NCBI GenBank assembly: GCA_026874595.1 | Contig: CM049314.1 | Location: forward strand, 77,799,300-77,863,299 | DNA length: 64,000 bases | Direction: 5' to 3' | Origin: Sipunculus nudus | Lineage: Eukaryota > Annelida > Sipuncula > Golfingiida > Sipunculidae | Shown: positions 1-13,593 of the stretch, piece by piece | Position numbering within the stretch: the stretch's first letter is position 1 | Layout: the number at the start of each line of letters is the position of its first letter | The notes under the pieces: generated by a model | Told to the model about the DNA's origin: nothing | Database searches by the model: none | What the model saw: only the letters and a program-made list of their open reading frames with translations | Translations under genes and position numbers: made by a program

Positions 1-1260
1 TAACATTTTATTCGCAGAAGACAATCGCGGTAGCCTTAACCATTGCAGAAAGTTTGTAATTTGTCAGTTGTAAGAAGGATTCAATATTTTTATTGAGACA
101 CGGGATAAGAATAAAATAACTCACTTTTGATGCGTGAAGCTTCAGGTAAACCCTTGCCGACTCAAAGCGTAACAGTATTATCCATTAGTTACAGCGGCAA
201 TCAACACAATCTGCGGTCAATAGATTTTTCGCAAGGCAGACAGCACTGGTATACGACTAGCAGTTGAAACAGTCGCTGATACACTGACTGCTAGTGCAGC
301 CTGACGCGCCGCAACTTTCCAGGGCGGGGACTGAACCAATCTTGGGTTCTGATTGATTATTAAAACAGCCCTTAGGGGGATAGGCAATTAATGGAACAGC
401 CTCCGCTTATCACCTCCGCGGCTGCGGTTGGGGTTTGGACAAAATATGGCGTACTTGAATAATGCTTCTATTGAAACAGGTACTAGCTACGCTACAAATA
501 AGTGGCCTTTACATTCCAGGAAGTAGTATTTATTTACAAGCCTGATACAAGGTAATCAGTCACTTGACACGTCGTCCTAATTTATAAATACCTTTCTTTT
601 GTATTTTTATCGTAATATTATCGTTGAACAAACTTTCCCAAACACAGTAACTGACATCGTCAATAAGCATAATGATGATAGATGACTGGTCGTCATGGAT
701 TATTTAAAACTAAATAAACAAATTACAGCAGTCACCAAGCATGATTGATTTAGCCTGCCAGAAAGCCCCCCATTTAGAACTACGGGATATTTATACCTCC
801 TATCGTACACTTTAATTTTTTCAAGTAGAAGTTGTTTTTTTGCAAATCCATGTCTCTTTGACAAAAAAAAATAAAGACAGAGGCATAATCCATTTACATG
901 TTTATTTTTTTAGTGTTCTGAAAGCAGAGGCTAAATGTTAGTTGAAAATATGCGACCCTTATTAAACCCTTATGTGTTGTGCTGGCACTGTTTCAATCGC
1001 TACAAATTTTCTATTATACACTTTTGCACTTGGTATGGAAATAGGCCAGCCGGAAAAAAACATTAACCAAATGTTTATTTTTATTTATTCGGTATGATTA
1101 TTCAAACTCAGAATAAAATGTGAATCATATCTCTAAAATAAATCATACTAGTCGTAATTTCGAGATGCGTCGATTCACATCTGGATTTTAGTGTGTACGC
1201 AAAATGACAGCACTAAACGCGACAAGCCATTAGGAAACGTTGTCTGTCCACATGCTGATG
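1..1260. other. Unrecognised AT-rich sequence
   Basis: No ORF of note and no recognised repeat. A short inverted repeat (ctagcagt/actgctag) lies around 260-295. Near 1,155-1,215 there is a block, ending in tgtgtacgcaaaatgacagc, that recurs at about 16,945-17,010 and in more decayed form near 40,395 and 52,755. Confidence 0.5.
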
Positions 1261-1642
1261 AAACGTGTGTATCATATTTGAAAATAATATATATAATATG
1301 ATGACACCTAATCACTCACTACATAACATTAATAAGAAAGAAAGTATGAAAGGGCTATTCCGCACAAAACTTTTCCGGTACATACCATCTTGCCATAAAA
1401 AAAATCACCTCAGAAAGGTTCTTTCCTGGATATTGTCCTCTCAGTTTATTTGTGTTTTATCACCGCACCCCTATCGAACCCTAAAGGTTAATTTTCCCAG
1501 TTCCTCGAAACCGTTCATGGGGTTGTCGTTTTTGGCTTCTAATGCGAATATAACAGGTCTCATGTCGGCAGATATCGACAGTAATTCTGAACAGATCTTT
1601 ATCTTTCAGGGTTGGGGGATTACTCGCAGACTACCCCCCCCC

Positions 1643-1645
<3 letters not shown>

Positions 1646-1705
<60 letters not shown>
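1646..1705. repeat. (TA)n microsatellite
   Basis: About 60 bp of uninterrupted TA dinucleotides, preceded by a C10 run at 1,634-1,643. It directly abuts the palindromic element at 1,711, the same arrangement as around 26,589-26,730. The ORF across it encodes a Tyr-Ile run and is an artefact. Confidence 0.95.
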
Positions 1706-1708
<3 letters not shown>

Positions 1709-1710
1709 TA

Positions 1711-1825
1711 TAGACAGCAGGATGAAGACGCCTTAATGTTGACTAACTGTTTAATTCAACCACGAGCTTTCGAAGCTTATAGCTCGTGGTTAAATTATAC
1801 AGTTAGTCAACCATCCTGCTATCTA
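1711..1825. repeat. Palindromic microsatellite-flanked element, Penelope-like candidate
   Basis: Two nested inverted repeats are visible. The outer arms are tagacagcaggatg (1,711-1,724) and catcctgctatcta (1,812-1,825). The inner arms are about 29 bp at 1,740-1,768 and 1,781-1,809, around a loop containing ttcgaagcttat. The reverse complement of the left half reappears on the plus strand at 26,595-26,672, including agcttcgaaagctcgtgg and taaggcgtcttcat. Two units head to head, or a fold-back, would explain the palindrome. The GAAGC-loop-GCTTC-GAAA arrangement in the 26.6-kb copy recalls the hammerhead ribozyme motifs reported in Penelope-like retroelement terminal repeats. That class assignment is an inference. 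Confidence 0.5.
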
Positions 1826-1829
1826 TACA

Positions 1830-3960
1830 CTAAGAGACTAACACGGCTACACGCATTCTATACATTAATATATATATTTATACCTTTTTTATCATCTGTA
1901 TGACACGTTTATATTACAAATATATTACAATTAAGCAAAAGGTTATAGAAAATAAGATATTTTATTTCCAGTGTAAATTAATTCCAAAACAGGTTTAGAT
2001 ATAATTTTCATAGTAAACTCATAAATGGAAACAAAGTCTATAATTTTATTTATTTATTTATTTTATTTGCAATATAAAATTTATTCACTGAATATTAGAT
2101 GGATGATTATACATTTACCGTCGCTCCCCCTTGCCAAGACGTGGGGGATATATACCCTCATCCCCTCCCTTTTATTGACGCCCCTGGTTCTGCGAATGAG
2201 CCAAAATGTATAAAACAACCTCGCATCCATGTTTTGTGTCGTGGTCAAAAAGCCATAGCTACTGGGCGAGTTTAATATGTACGGTCGAATATACGTTTCT
2301 AATATAGTAAATGCATCTCCACTTTACCCCTAAATCCTATCTGTGCCTTCACCTATCAGCACGGACACATATTATTTGTATAGATACATTACAATAAATC
2401 CCCATGGATTGTTAATATATTTTGTGACGAATTGTAACCAGCCAATTTTAACTTGTCAATACATTTTATTTGATGCTCCCGGTTTTCTGGACAAGTATGT
2501 TTCAAACGATCAAACAACCGTGCAAAGCAAGCGCTCGCTACCTTTATTGATCCCATTGGTAGATAATGTTGATATAATGCATCTATAATGAGGTATCGAG
2601 TAAGTGTCACCAGCAAGCTTAATTCGACCATTTCTTTAAAAACATAATAAACATACATTCATGACTTCCACATACAAGCGCAGCAGTCCTTCACTCAGTC
2701 AAAATTTGCTTGACTGGAGTATTACGAAAACCATTGTCACTTTGGCTAAGTTCTTAAGTACCAGCCACAACACAAAGACTATGACGCCTCCGCCAGTAGG
2801 AAGAGAGGCCTATCGGGGTTTATTTTTTTATTCCATATTTGGGTATTCCATATTCTGTGTGGTCCACACTGTACAAAACCATCGATTAGCATTTTATTAC
2901 ACGCACCATCGCTTTATTGCGACCACGCCTTCATCCTCAAGTTAAAGTATGCTTAATCGAAAACTCTAGAATGATGATAACCCGTGTACTCAGTAATAAT
3001 TACTCATTGAATCATTTATTGGAACAATATATTTTTTTTTTATAAAAGTAATAAAAGAAAAAGCATAAAAAAAACTTAAATTAAGAAATACTTTTGATTT
3101 GACTTTTAGAAACCAAATAGTGCTCAGAAAAACGACTTCAAAAACACTTTTGTCAGAGGGAGGAGGGGCGCATTTCCAGTCTGCACATTAACGCATAATT
3201 AATAAGCAAAAACGTTCAGATGATTGCTTGAGTCGGAAAAAAAGTGACAAAACTGAGTTAATTTTAGCGCTGCCGGAGTTTACATTTACTTTGTTAAATA
3301 ATTCAAACAGCCAGGCACCTGAAATCTGCTCGTCCATCGACATGAAGGTGGCAACTTTACCCAAGAGAGTTTGTTACATGGCCCGCCAGCTGTGGAACTC
3401 GCATGTGATTGTCATAAAATACTACTTTAATTCAATAACAAGCGGCCTATATTTCTGGCTGGATATTTCACTTAGGGGGATATCAGCCATATGTTATGAA
3501 TACTTTAAATTCCTTAGAGGTCAAAATCAGAAAGGTAAACAAGATGCTTCAAAATATATAAGACACCACACAATCGGATCTAATAAAACGTATTCACATT
3601 TGCTTTGGCCAATAAAATATAACGCCTGACAAGGGAAAATAAATTTATAAACATTTTGAAAACACGAGAAATTTATCATCTTGATTTAAATCATCCCAGC
3701 TTAATACGGACAAACCTTTTCCCGTCATTTTTTTCTCGTCTATCCGATAACAGGGCACAAATCGTAACCACGAAGACAAAATATCATGTGACGAGTCGGG
3801 TTATTTTACTATAATTTCAAAGGTCCATCGTAGACATTGAAAGAGAAGTTGGACGTTTATTCAAGAAGATTGTTTCAGGACCCAAATTCCAAATGCTTCA
3901 AACGTCATTCAATCGAACGAATGCATCCTACTTTATACTAAATATTTACAGTTTTTTTTT
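1830..3960. other. Unrecognised AT-rich stretch
   Basis: Only short ORFs (60-133 codons) without recognisable domains. The longest plus-strand frame, 3,228-3,629 (133 codons, non-ATG start TTG), has no signal peptide or motif I recognise and no supporting splice or polyadenylation context. I do not call it a gene. Confidence 0.4.
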
Positions 3961-3970
3961 TAATAACAGG

Positions 3971-4672
3971 TGTGGAACTTGTTACAGGTGTCTGTTTTAT
4001 TGTGCGTAGGAGTGTTGCATGTGTTTGTTGACATTCTGATTCGTGTGGCGCAGGCATAGTTCGTTGCTATGGGAACCTCGCTTGTTGGGCGCTGGCTCGC
4101 GTGTGGGGTTTGAAGCGTAGAGACACAGCGTTCTTTTTGTTCTAGATGTTTCGGGTCTGTTCATGTGCGTGTGTATTGTTCTTTGGATTTTCCATTTCTA
4201 AAATTTTCGAGTGAGAAGCTATAAATAGGGGATGTGTTGTGAGACGGCAGAAAGAAAAATACCAGCGAGCCACAAGAGTGTTACTTTCTCGTCAGGTTTT
4301 GGACCTTTTCCGATAATTGCAGTGGTGTGAGATATTCAACTGACTTAATACAGATTGAATATAGACTGTCTCCAGTGTGCCTTTTGATTATTACTATTTA
4401 CGTGGATTATTGGTGTTAAAGGACTCTTGTTGAGCTGTGACAGTTGTGGGATCTAGAAATCAAAGCCCAGGATCCGGACACTCTAGTACTGTACATTTTA
4501 TTGTTATAATGTCTAATTGTATTGATTTAGTGTATTGCAATGTTAGGATTGTTCGAAGAATAAATTATAATAATTTGTTAACAAAAAACACTGGCTTTAT
4601 TTATTCATTCCCCTAGACATTCCACGCTGCCTAGTTTAACAGAATCTGATTTTTTTTTTTTATTTCCGTAAA
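3971..4672 (+). mobile_element. Solo LTR of an LTR retroelement (probable)
   Basis: This ~0.7-kb block is GC-richer than its flanks. It has the internal order of an LTR: a start region with tgttacagg (3,980), a TATA box ctataaatag at 4,219-4,228, a downstream transcribed leader, and AATAAA at 4,559-4,564 followed by a T/G-rich stretch. The last ~190 bp, from actctagtactgtacatt through the polyadenylation signal to tttccgtaa (about 4,672), is repeated at 35,337-35,545, showing a dispersed element. The ends tgttacagg and tccgtaa are near-inverted, like the TGTTAC...GTAACA ends of many Gypsy LTRs. No gag-pol, primer-binding site or second LTR follows, so it is a solo LTR. I find no clear target-site duplication, so the exact ends are uncertain. 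Confidence 0.6.
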
Positions 4673-6517
4673 AAATTTTTGCTCGTCAATCATTCAAAGG
4701 GTTTCAGATCAATATGTGCGGCCTGGACCTCACCCCTTTTCCGGACCTTGGGACCTTTACCAGGTTTCATTATTAATCTTCTGGGTTTGACCATTTTTTT
4801 CAAATCGAAAGTCACATGTTACATTTACAGACCATGCCAGTGGGTCAGTGACAGCGACAAATGTCAGGCCAAACATGCTTAAATCCGTCACTGAATATAC
4901 CTTCATCCTTCGCTGGCATCAAGCGACCACGGAGGCAATCCGATCTTTCCGAAGGCAGTTCGACTGTTTTTGGTGGTAACCTCCACTCATTCTTAAAACC
5001 AAGCAAAATCACTCAACATGATCTGTACATTCAAATCTATGTATTCTGATATCGGCGAGGACACTGCGGCAACATTAATCTTTAAAATGAGTTATTACAT
5101 AGACGATACGTAACGGGTTACAGAAAACATTAAGGACCAACATATTTTATCAATATTAGATTTGATAAACAAATTAATGATCCGTAATGGCATCATTGGT
5201 GTGCTCCCATAATATGCTAATCATTTGTATAACTTAATAACGATGTTTGTAACTTCTAATATAAATACGTGCGACAACGCGCCTGAAATAACAATTCTTC
5301 ACGTCACCCCAGTTGAAACAGCGGCTCTAGTTGTGCCGTACTAATTAGGACCGCGGCGAGAGGTGCTCTCGGATGTGTTTGTGCTATTTAAGTGGATCGA
5401 TGACGCTTACCAAGGCAGAGATATCGATCCAGCTCAATTTGCAAGGCCCGAGACCAAAACCAACAGTACTGTGTTTAACCAAATCGCTGTCAAAAGATGG
5501 TGTATATTGTCATACAACTTTTAGCTAGATATCCAAGAAACATCTGTTTGGCTAATTTTTAATATAGCTGTCTGATCAGGTTACTTCGTTTGTAGGTGTC
5601 ACCTATCACTTGATTGACAGGTTTCCGTGACTGTGCCCGTTATTGAATGTTATAACCCCGTGACTGCCATCTGGTAACTAGCCTCTCATCAAGGAGTATC
5701 AGTTGATTGGGTAAATAAACACGGACTTCATTCCTTCACTTGAGCCCTGTAGGAGCACTTCAGGAAATACAAAATCTTGTCTGGACATACCCCAGTCCAG
5801 TCAGAACTTTTCTGATCCTCACTTTGTAGGATTTCCCCACAGATTAAATAAAACCGCACAACAATTTAAGTTTTAAATCTCCAACTGGCCGAAAGTCTGC
5901 CCGTATTTTGAATGGTTGGAATGGTTGTTATTATTGAGCCAAAATATAAACCGCCAGTCTATTAATTAAACGTGATAGTTAAAGGGCGGGTACTGTCAAA
6001 CGATTTCTTCTTATGTTAATTCAACGTCATAGTCACTTGAACTAGCGGTCTGTATCATTCAGACGCTAGAAAACAGGTAAGGTTTTTTAATCCGGCCCCT
6101 AGGCCCGCCCAGTTTACAATAGGGGAAACCTATTAATGGGTCAATCCACTTATAGTTAAAAGGGGTGGTAGGTAGTTCTAATGTCTTTCAACTGCCAATG
6201 AGACTTTCAGTAAAAAACTGGAATAATGAACGTGTTGCTGGCTCGGAGCGTAAGCGAGGGTAGTGTAGATCCCTGAATATCCTGCTATAAATTACAGACG
6301 AAGCATTCTTTCTGCTTCTGCTTGGAAGATACGGGTCGAATGGCCACGAAACATTCATATATTCTTATCTTGAAAATGTCCTCAGAGCACTTTTCTATCG
6401 TATCGCCTTGCCTTTATCAAAACCCTGACCTCTTGAAAATCTCGAAATCGCTCCTGGTCGCCTAGATTTTGGGTACTGAGTAAAAGCCGCATGTCCGAAT
6501 GGTAGGTAAACTGTGAG
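4673..6517. other. Unrecognised stretch
   Basis: No coding or repeat call. A locally GC-richer patch at 5,290-5,480 contains cggatgtgtttgtg and a loose atcgat inverted pair (5,396-5,430), but no open frame or splice structure worth calling. Confidence 0.4.
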
Positions 6518-6705
6518 TACAGTGGAACCTGTAAAGAACGACCAGCAACAGGACCTCAATAAAGTTGTCGTATTTCTGAGGTGGTCGTCTAAGCCAAGTC
6601 TGATAGAAAGAGCAAAAAAAAAAAAAGAATTTGGACCGTGATAAAGTGGTCGTTAGTTTGAGGTGTTCGCTAAACTGAGGTGGTCGTTATTTGAGGGTTT
6701 ACTGC
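6518..6705. mobile_element. Short Tigger-like MITE
   Basis: The left end tacagtggaacctgtaaaga (6,518) and the right end, whose reverse complement reads tgcagtaaaccctcaaataa, form imperfect terminal inverted repeats. Internal copies of ggtggtcgtt on the right and acgaccagc on the left are typical of non-autonomous TcMar-Tigger derivatives. The left TA target duplication is intact; the right one appears mutated to CA. About 188 bp, non-coding. Confidence 0.65.
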
Positions 6706-8040
6706 ACTTTGTAAGATAGATTTTAACTGTAAGTGTATTATTTTCTTAACACGAATGATTTCTGTAAGATAGGTTAAGGATACAATACATGTAGCACACT
6801 TAGGATATGTAGAATGGTAACGTATACTATGTAACGTGAACTGTTCAGAGTCACTCATTCATACCTTTCTACTTTCCATAGCAAATAAATTGCTCTCAGA
6901 TTAAAATTGTTTTATACATATTAGGTATAACATACCGGTACACGCAATCAAAATCTATTTGGAATTTCATATTTAACTTTGGGGGTCGGGGGGACCTGAA
7001 TAGTATATTTGATCACGCAAGCCTGTATAATAAATTATTGTTTGAGTCACGTAAAATCTCTAGACAAACATCTTTATGTTTACAAATCTTTACTGTTTAA
7101 TAACGGAATATATTACAAACTAGAATATATTACAGAAAATGGTAATATTTCGAGTGTTTTGACAGATGATGTAAACTGTATTTAGAAGATATTGAGTTAC
7201 AAAGCCGACCTTGAACAAATCGAAGTTCCTTACCACTTCAAAGCTATCGATTGAACTCTAACAGCAGAGTAACACGCCTTTCCCCGGAGGACAGTGTGAC
7301 TGAGTACATAAACATGTTTGCACATCGCACCTGCAAGATAATCCTATAGGAACAATACTTGGAATGTAAACCTGGTTCGGACGTTCGTCTCAAGGTCTAA
7401 ACTTGTCCCTGTCATCAGTCCCGGCAGCTGTTACAACGTCTTGTAATTAGCCGGTAAATGCACCCCAATTCCCCTCGTGGATAACCTGAGGCCGAGACGC
7501 CAGACTCGCTTTTACGGTCTTCTGCATAAGGAAACAAGACTTACACATATAGAGTTTTAGGCGATAGTGGTCCTATCTAGAGAAGACATTCTTGTATGCA
7601 GCTATGAATTCAACAATCATGTATAGAGAGATAAAAACGTAGTGGGCGTTGTTAGAAAGTTAATATATATGTACATATAACGGTTGACCACGTGTGCCTT
7701 ACTGTGAGTGCAATGATATACGTGCTAACGGTGACGAAATTGTCGTCCCCCTCATCGAGAGTTTTAACGAAATTTCCGAAATGGCAAATAGTGCCACCTT
7801 TACATGTCCGTTGATTCTTTTTACTCTCAAAAGTTTACAATAGGCGGTTCACGCTTGCAGTGGAACATATTACAATATAAGCTATTAAGGCAAAACCCTT
7901 TTTGTGGGGCAAAAAAATCATGAGTAAGGTCGCTATGAGATTGATGAATATGTAATCTTTCTTCAGGGTTGTTTGCTGTCTAGGTGATCCGACTCAACGA
8001 AAGAGAGTGCGCGCTTCCGACTTACATAGCTGCTTAAAGG
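6706..8040. other. Unrecognised stretch
   Basis: AT-rich sequence without ORFs above 62 codons or recognisable repeats. A GC-richer patch at 7,200-7,320 and another at 7,420-7,520 have no supported reading frame. Confidence 0.35.
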
Positions 8041-8301
8041 ATGCCTGGAATAACAAAAGATAACATTTACTGCCTGCTATATCCAAATAAATCCATCTTA
8101 CGACTGTGCGTATATATGTGGAAAACCGGCACGTGTTTAGAATGCCTTAAAAGAATAGACTTTCTGGTTGTATTTGTATTGTTGATACTTCGTGCGTTGC
8201 TTCCTTTTTACACTAAACGGAACAAGAACTCAGCTGGATCAAGTTATAACAATATATTTCCATTGATGGGGAAACTGTTAACACCAGCTTCTAAAACGTA
8301 G
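8041..8301 (+). CDS. Small candidate single-pass membrane protein or first coding exon
   Basis: An 86-codon ATG-started frame. About 40 mostly polar residues, several of them Cys and Lys (residues 1-40), are followed by one strongly hydrophobic segment at about residues 41-57 (FLVVFVLLILRALLPF), then a basic polar tail TKRNKNSAG. This is the topology of a type II signal anchor, as in Golgi glycosyltransferases or TNF ligands. It also recalls the hydrophobic-then-basic modules found later in this window, without nucleotide similarity that I can see. No TATA box or splice donor is obvious, and an ORF of this size can arise by chance in such DNA. Function unknown. Confidence 0.2.
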   Translation: MPGITKDNIYCLLYPNKSILRLCVYMWKTGTCLECLKRIDFLVVFVLLILRALLPFYTKRNKNSAGSSYNNIFPLMGKLLTPASKT

Positions 8302-9057
8302 AAAAATTATTTCGATGGAATATAGGAATGACCACGTCATGTTAATAAGGCTGATACGTTTCAAGTGTAGAATTTGTGATTATGTGCTTTCTCTGCGTAC
8401 AAAATAACGAAATGTGGATAATTCCTGCCAAGAAAGGTTCTTATAATTAATCCTCCTTGTATGATGTATGGGCTGATTACTCTTTAACTTGTAAGTAAAC
8501 ACGGTACTTCCTCCTTTGTTGACAAACTGAAAAAAGCATCTAACCAAAGGATAAATATTTATGCGCCTTTTCCAAAACTTGAGTTCGTCTGATTTGCACC
8601 CACATGTCCTTGTTGAATGTGTTTGATTACTTTGGGGGCCATATTAATGCCCGGTCGATAGGAATAAATCGAATTGCCTTTCTTCGATGGAATGGCCTCT
8701 ACCTTGTATATTTTTTTTATAAAAGTTTCAAGAGATTTTCTTAAGGTAACATACGTCAGACACTAGAACAGGCCCCTATAATGCAATATCTTATGGAACA
8801 CATTTTTAGGCAAATTTAATCCAATATTTTTGTTATCTCCTATAAAAACGTGAGGTATATATATTCGTTCTGTCATATAATTTTCAATACAGAAAACAAG
8901 GAGTCTGTGAACCATGGAGAATTCGAAGAACATTACTCATTCTGCTTACTTAATTAGACTCTTATCTCCTTTGAAAAGAAAATAATGGATGTTGTGATTG
9001 TCTGACTTGTCTTTAACCCAAATGTCACGACTCAGTAGCAATTATCACGTTGGTGTG
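8302..9057. other. Unrecognised stretch
   Basis: AT-rich, no ORF or repeat call. Confidence 0.35.
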
Positions 9058-9296
9058 ATGGCTTTAATGAGAAGACTGCTGCACAACAGTCATGTTTACT
9101 CTTTTACGAGTGCGCCTTTCGAGGGCCCTTCGGTGTTATAACGCAGCAATTGGGATACAAGCACCTAAGACCCGCAGAAGTGGTCACCTGTACCCGGTGG
9201 ATGCCAGGATTTTCGAGGGCAAGTACCTGTCACGTAGTTCGAAACCGGAATGGAAATCTGAAGTGAAGATATGCATTCTACTCGGGAAGAAAGGAA
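9058..9296 (+). mobile_element. tRNA-derived SINE, 5'-truncated copy
   Basis: It matches the central and 3' body of the full-length SINE at 47,458-47,868. Shared landmarks in order are the gctttaatg-gagactg block, acgagtgcgc, the cggtgttat-acgcagcaattgggat block, acccgcag, and the ctgtcacgtag-cgaaaccggaat block. The tRNA-like head is missing. An 85-codon ORF across it (from 9,092) is a by-product of the SINE, not a gene. Confidence 0.85.
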
Positions 9297-10633
9297 CATT
9301 CACCGGAAATGTATATTTAATATATGTAACGTTTCTGTCAGTTTTTTAAGTAACATTATTAATGACACGAAATGAAGAGAAAATAAGGAAAACATTTGCT
9401 TTCTAACCCGACTTTGATACACATTCCTTTGCCACTTCAGGACAGCCAACTCTCTATAACTGAAGGAACAAAAACATCGCTACTCCGTCCGTGTACCTCC
9501 TTGAATGATGGCATAGTGAGATTGCCAAAGATGCTCACTGTTCCCAAATGTTTCGGTTGAATGAGCGTGTTTATTGTTCCAAAGATTTATTGTCTCAAGG
9601 GATGTCTGTAGGAACAAAGATATTGAGGAAAGGGTAGGCAGGCGTGAGACGTAATTGTGTTCTTAACTGGGCGGTTGATTATCCATTATACAGGACAATA
9701 TCAACCACAGGAGCAACCTCATATGTCAAGGTACAATATCCTTTTCTGAAAAACAACCTTTAATAGTGAATAGCATCCCTAGGTAGAACTGCTTCTTAAA
9801 CAGTTGCAATAATATGCATGTTATCCAACTCTGTTATTTCATATCAAAGTCTCCTGTTAAACTAACTTGGCACACAGACTACTCTCTCCAATTCACCTGT
9901 TCTACAAGTTGTTATTGTTCTGGTGTGTGAGTAGATACATTCCAGGTATGTGTGTTTATAATTACAAGACGGAGGTGCGACCATGCGCAATCACGATAAT
10001 GCGCAAACCAGGAGAAAAAAAGATGATGAAAGAAACACGGATGACATACTGGTTAGGAGCTTATTAATATGTGAAGTTCCGGCGTGCTAAATTAACTCTA
10101 TGTTTAGCGCTACCGATCGCGCAAGATACATACTTCTTTTCAATTGTGCACAAAGGTAAGGAAACTTCTTTAAGTAATATTTGGATATACCATACAAGTT
10201 CAAGTAAATACAATATTTCATGAATATAAAATAAATCGTGCACGTGAACTGGCTCCTTTAATGATAGTTAGGGGGATCTGGGATGTTTTAGCACTAGTGA
10301 CTTTACAGGACATGTGTGGAGCCATGTTTTTCCACTTGGTTCAGAATAAATGTAATATGGGTACATGTATAATTACGAGTCGTGGCTATTCGTGTCTTGA
10401 TCCATATTATACCTAGGAGAGCTGTCAGAAAGTGTAAAATTTACAATTGAAGTACTGTTAGTTAAACTTTGTCGAGAAAATGGGCGAAAAACACCTCAGG
10501 ATAAGCGTTAATTGTATGGGTTGAGATAGCGTTATTTATGCGTGGGGCGTGTTTCGTGTTGACGTTTCGTAATATACAGCTCCTTTTTAATGTGTTAGTA
10601 AAGCCTGCATACCACATGGTAATGGCTGATTGT

Positions 10634-10668
<35 letters not shown>

Positions 10669-13520
10669 TGTTAATGGCTATATATCGTAAGGCTGCAATT
10701 TTGCGATTTTTTTTTCATTTTCAGCGTTTCGCGAGGTGTATGCCAAAGAATAAAGACATAAATAGCCGTCAATTTAAAGGACACATTTAAAAGACACATA
10801 CGCGGTGGCCTTGATTGCTTTCATATGATTTAAGTAATAAAGTTCTGGTATCGTCGTTTAGTCAGGGTGGAGCGTTTCAGAGCTCCGGTGTTTTCGACTG
10901 TTGAATGACTGTATTTACCGTGTTTCACGTGTTTGTGTTACAGAGGGTTTTTAGAAATTGAGAACAATACCTCGCTCATTTCTTGTTCAGTCATTCACTT
11001 ATGAGCTGTGTCAAAGTAAACATAGCTTGAGTGATTATGTTTTTTTTTCCAGAGGTGTGATAACTAGTCTGTCTTTTAAAGGCATTATCCCCTATTGTTC
11101 TTCTTAATTCATGAGGCAGGCATTTTATTCCCGAAGGTGTTATATTGACGAATATTTCACATCGCGAATATCGCGAAATTAAACCCCTCGCTCAAAAAAG
11201 GCAACCACCGTAATCTAAAACAGCAAAATCCCAATGCCTTGGTTGTTTTTTAGGAAGATTTTTATTTTAACATTTCAAGGAACAGTCTGTGTTAACGTCT
11301 ATGTATTTGGGGCACGATCTTTGCATTTGTCCCAATCTGACGCACTGTATACAGACTGCTGTATAAACTAGTCCATACATATGCTTATATTATTGTTTAA
11401 TAACATAAACTTGCCTATTTTTGCTCAGGAATGGTTGGAAAATATTCAATTAAAATCTTCCATGGTAAATAAAGGAATGTCACCAGTTAGGTAAATCCGT
11501 CATGGACTGAGGACTGACTAGCGATCCATAAAAATCAATTAACCTACATAAAAACACTCTGATCAGAGTGATTATCTTAACATTATCTTTTTATATCTTT
11601 AGAACTTCTGAGGCATAAAACCGATAATTTTAATTTGTCGGGCAAATACGAAAAGAATTTGTTTTTATAAAACCATGGGACCACAAATAAGTGTAACAGG
11701 CTACCAATTTTTTCCTTATTTCAATTTACCGGCCGAGGATAAAATACGTCATATTTGCCATCTTGCAAGAAGGATAAAAAAAATGCAACAATTCATGGTG
11801 CATACTAACAACACAACGTTTATTCATTATTTATTGATAGTTTCATTAATAAATATTTCGCTTTTTTCATAAACGCCATGATTTCTTCAAAGGAATTGAG
11901 CAAACAAAAAGCAAACAATTGCAATGTCATTATTGATGGCTTGTTTTACTCTTTCGCTTATAAAAATGATCACCTGCGGAAATATAGGATTTGTATAAAA
12001 AGTATATTTTTCTTTTTCTTGTAACATAACTAGAATAAATATTGTGATTAAGAATCTTCACATGTCTTTTATTTAAGGGTCTGTCGTTTAAGGTGGCCCG
12101 GGCTGGCGCCACAGACCAGTTGTCTGCTATGATGACAGGTTCTGGCTGTAATTGCTCTCAAGAGTAAAACATAATGAATAAGCAAACGAGAGTTAAATAC
12201 AAAAAAAGTTGTTTTGTGGCCAAGACAGAGGCCAATGCCAAAAGGCTGTCGCAAGTTAGTATTAAGTAAAGGAAATATTTTTTCATCAATTTTAAAATTA
12301 AATCAAAATAGTGCAAATATTACATATCTGTAAATATATCTGAGGTTCTGCTGATAATAAATGTTATTTGGTCTATGGTTTAAGAAAAATAAAAATAATA
12401 AACTGTTTTCATGATATTCTGAACAAATTGTTGCTCTGATGGTGTTTATCCCCCTACCGCCAGCTCTCAAGTCCATCAAGAAAATCCTAGTCCTTTTTTT
12501 ATTATAGATACATTGTATTTTCGGTGAATCTCTGTTGGAGGTACCGATTTGAAAGAATTATGAATATACATGTAATTATAAAGCCCCCTTTATTTCATAT
12601 TTACAGTGAGCACAGAATAATCCAGATACGTTATAGCCATCTATTATACTGCCTTATTTGTAGAAATAATGTGATTTTTAGGCCAACTCTGGGTACATAT
12701 CAATGTACTCTAGGTAACGCTTCTAGGAAAAGTACTTAAAACGCCCGTACTACGGATGTTTGTTTATCTACAAGACGTTATTAAACACGGTTCACGTGAC
12801 CATGATGACAAATAGAGATAATAGAATAATATAATACAATAAGTGATATATTATAAAATCTGTGACCGGAGGTGGTACGTTTGTAAAACGCTGGTTTGTC
12901 TGAATGCCGACAGATGTCTTTGAGGGACATCGGTCCTCTTTTCACTTATTATCTGTATTTAACTCACGTGAGATGTATTGGAATTGGCCCCTTCAAAATG
13001 CAAAATTACCCCTTCACACGCCTGTCCCTAAAGAAATATAAAACATTATAGCCTCTTACATATTTTCAGCACAAGGATCATACCAGAAAAAAAGTTTACA
13101 TTTTGCAACGTTCTAAAACAGTATTAATCGTAATTTGTAGAATGTTGCCTTGGTAACATTAACACGAATCGGGCATTATACCTATCGAGTAAACGAGTCG
13201 AATATTTACTTATCGTTTTAGCCCTATAGTGTTGTGTCCAACAGCGGAACGTTAAAAAAAAGGATAACCATAAGTATGGTATCACGTTAACAACTTAGTC
13301 TTTTAAAATAATAATATTTATATTTTGAAACGATATATCATACAAAATAGTTATTATGTTATATACTCTCACTGTATATTTAAAATCAGGCATAGTTTGG
13401 TATTCACGAGACATTGTTTCCTCAGTGATTCAATTGACAAAAAAGACGCACTGGGAAACAACACTCATCATCATATAGTCAATGTCCTGAAAGACAGATC
13501 TGAACAAAGCCTAGTGCTTA

Positions 13521-13522
<2 letters not shown>

Positions 13523-13588
<66 letters not shown>
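13523..13588. repeat. (TA)n microsatellite
   Basis: About 66 bp of pure AT/TA repeat. Confidence 0.95.

Positions 13589-13593
<5 letters not shown>

Noticed and set aside
1265-1903. Longest ORF in the window (212 codons, plus)
   Set aside because: It passes through a (TA)30 tract (Tyr-Ile run) and a palindromic repeat; no domain, and not ATG-started.
9092-9349. 85-codon plus ORF
   Set aside because: Lies on the truncated SINE body.
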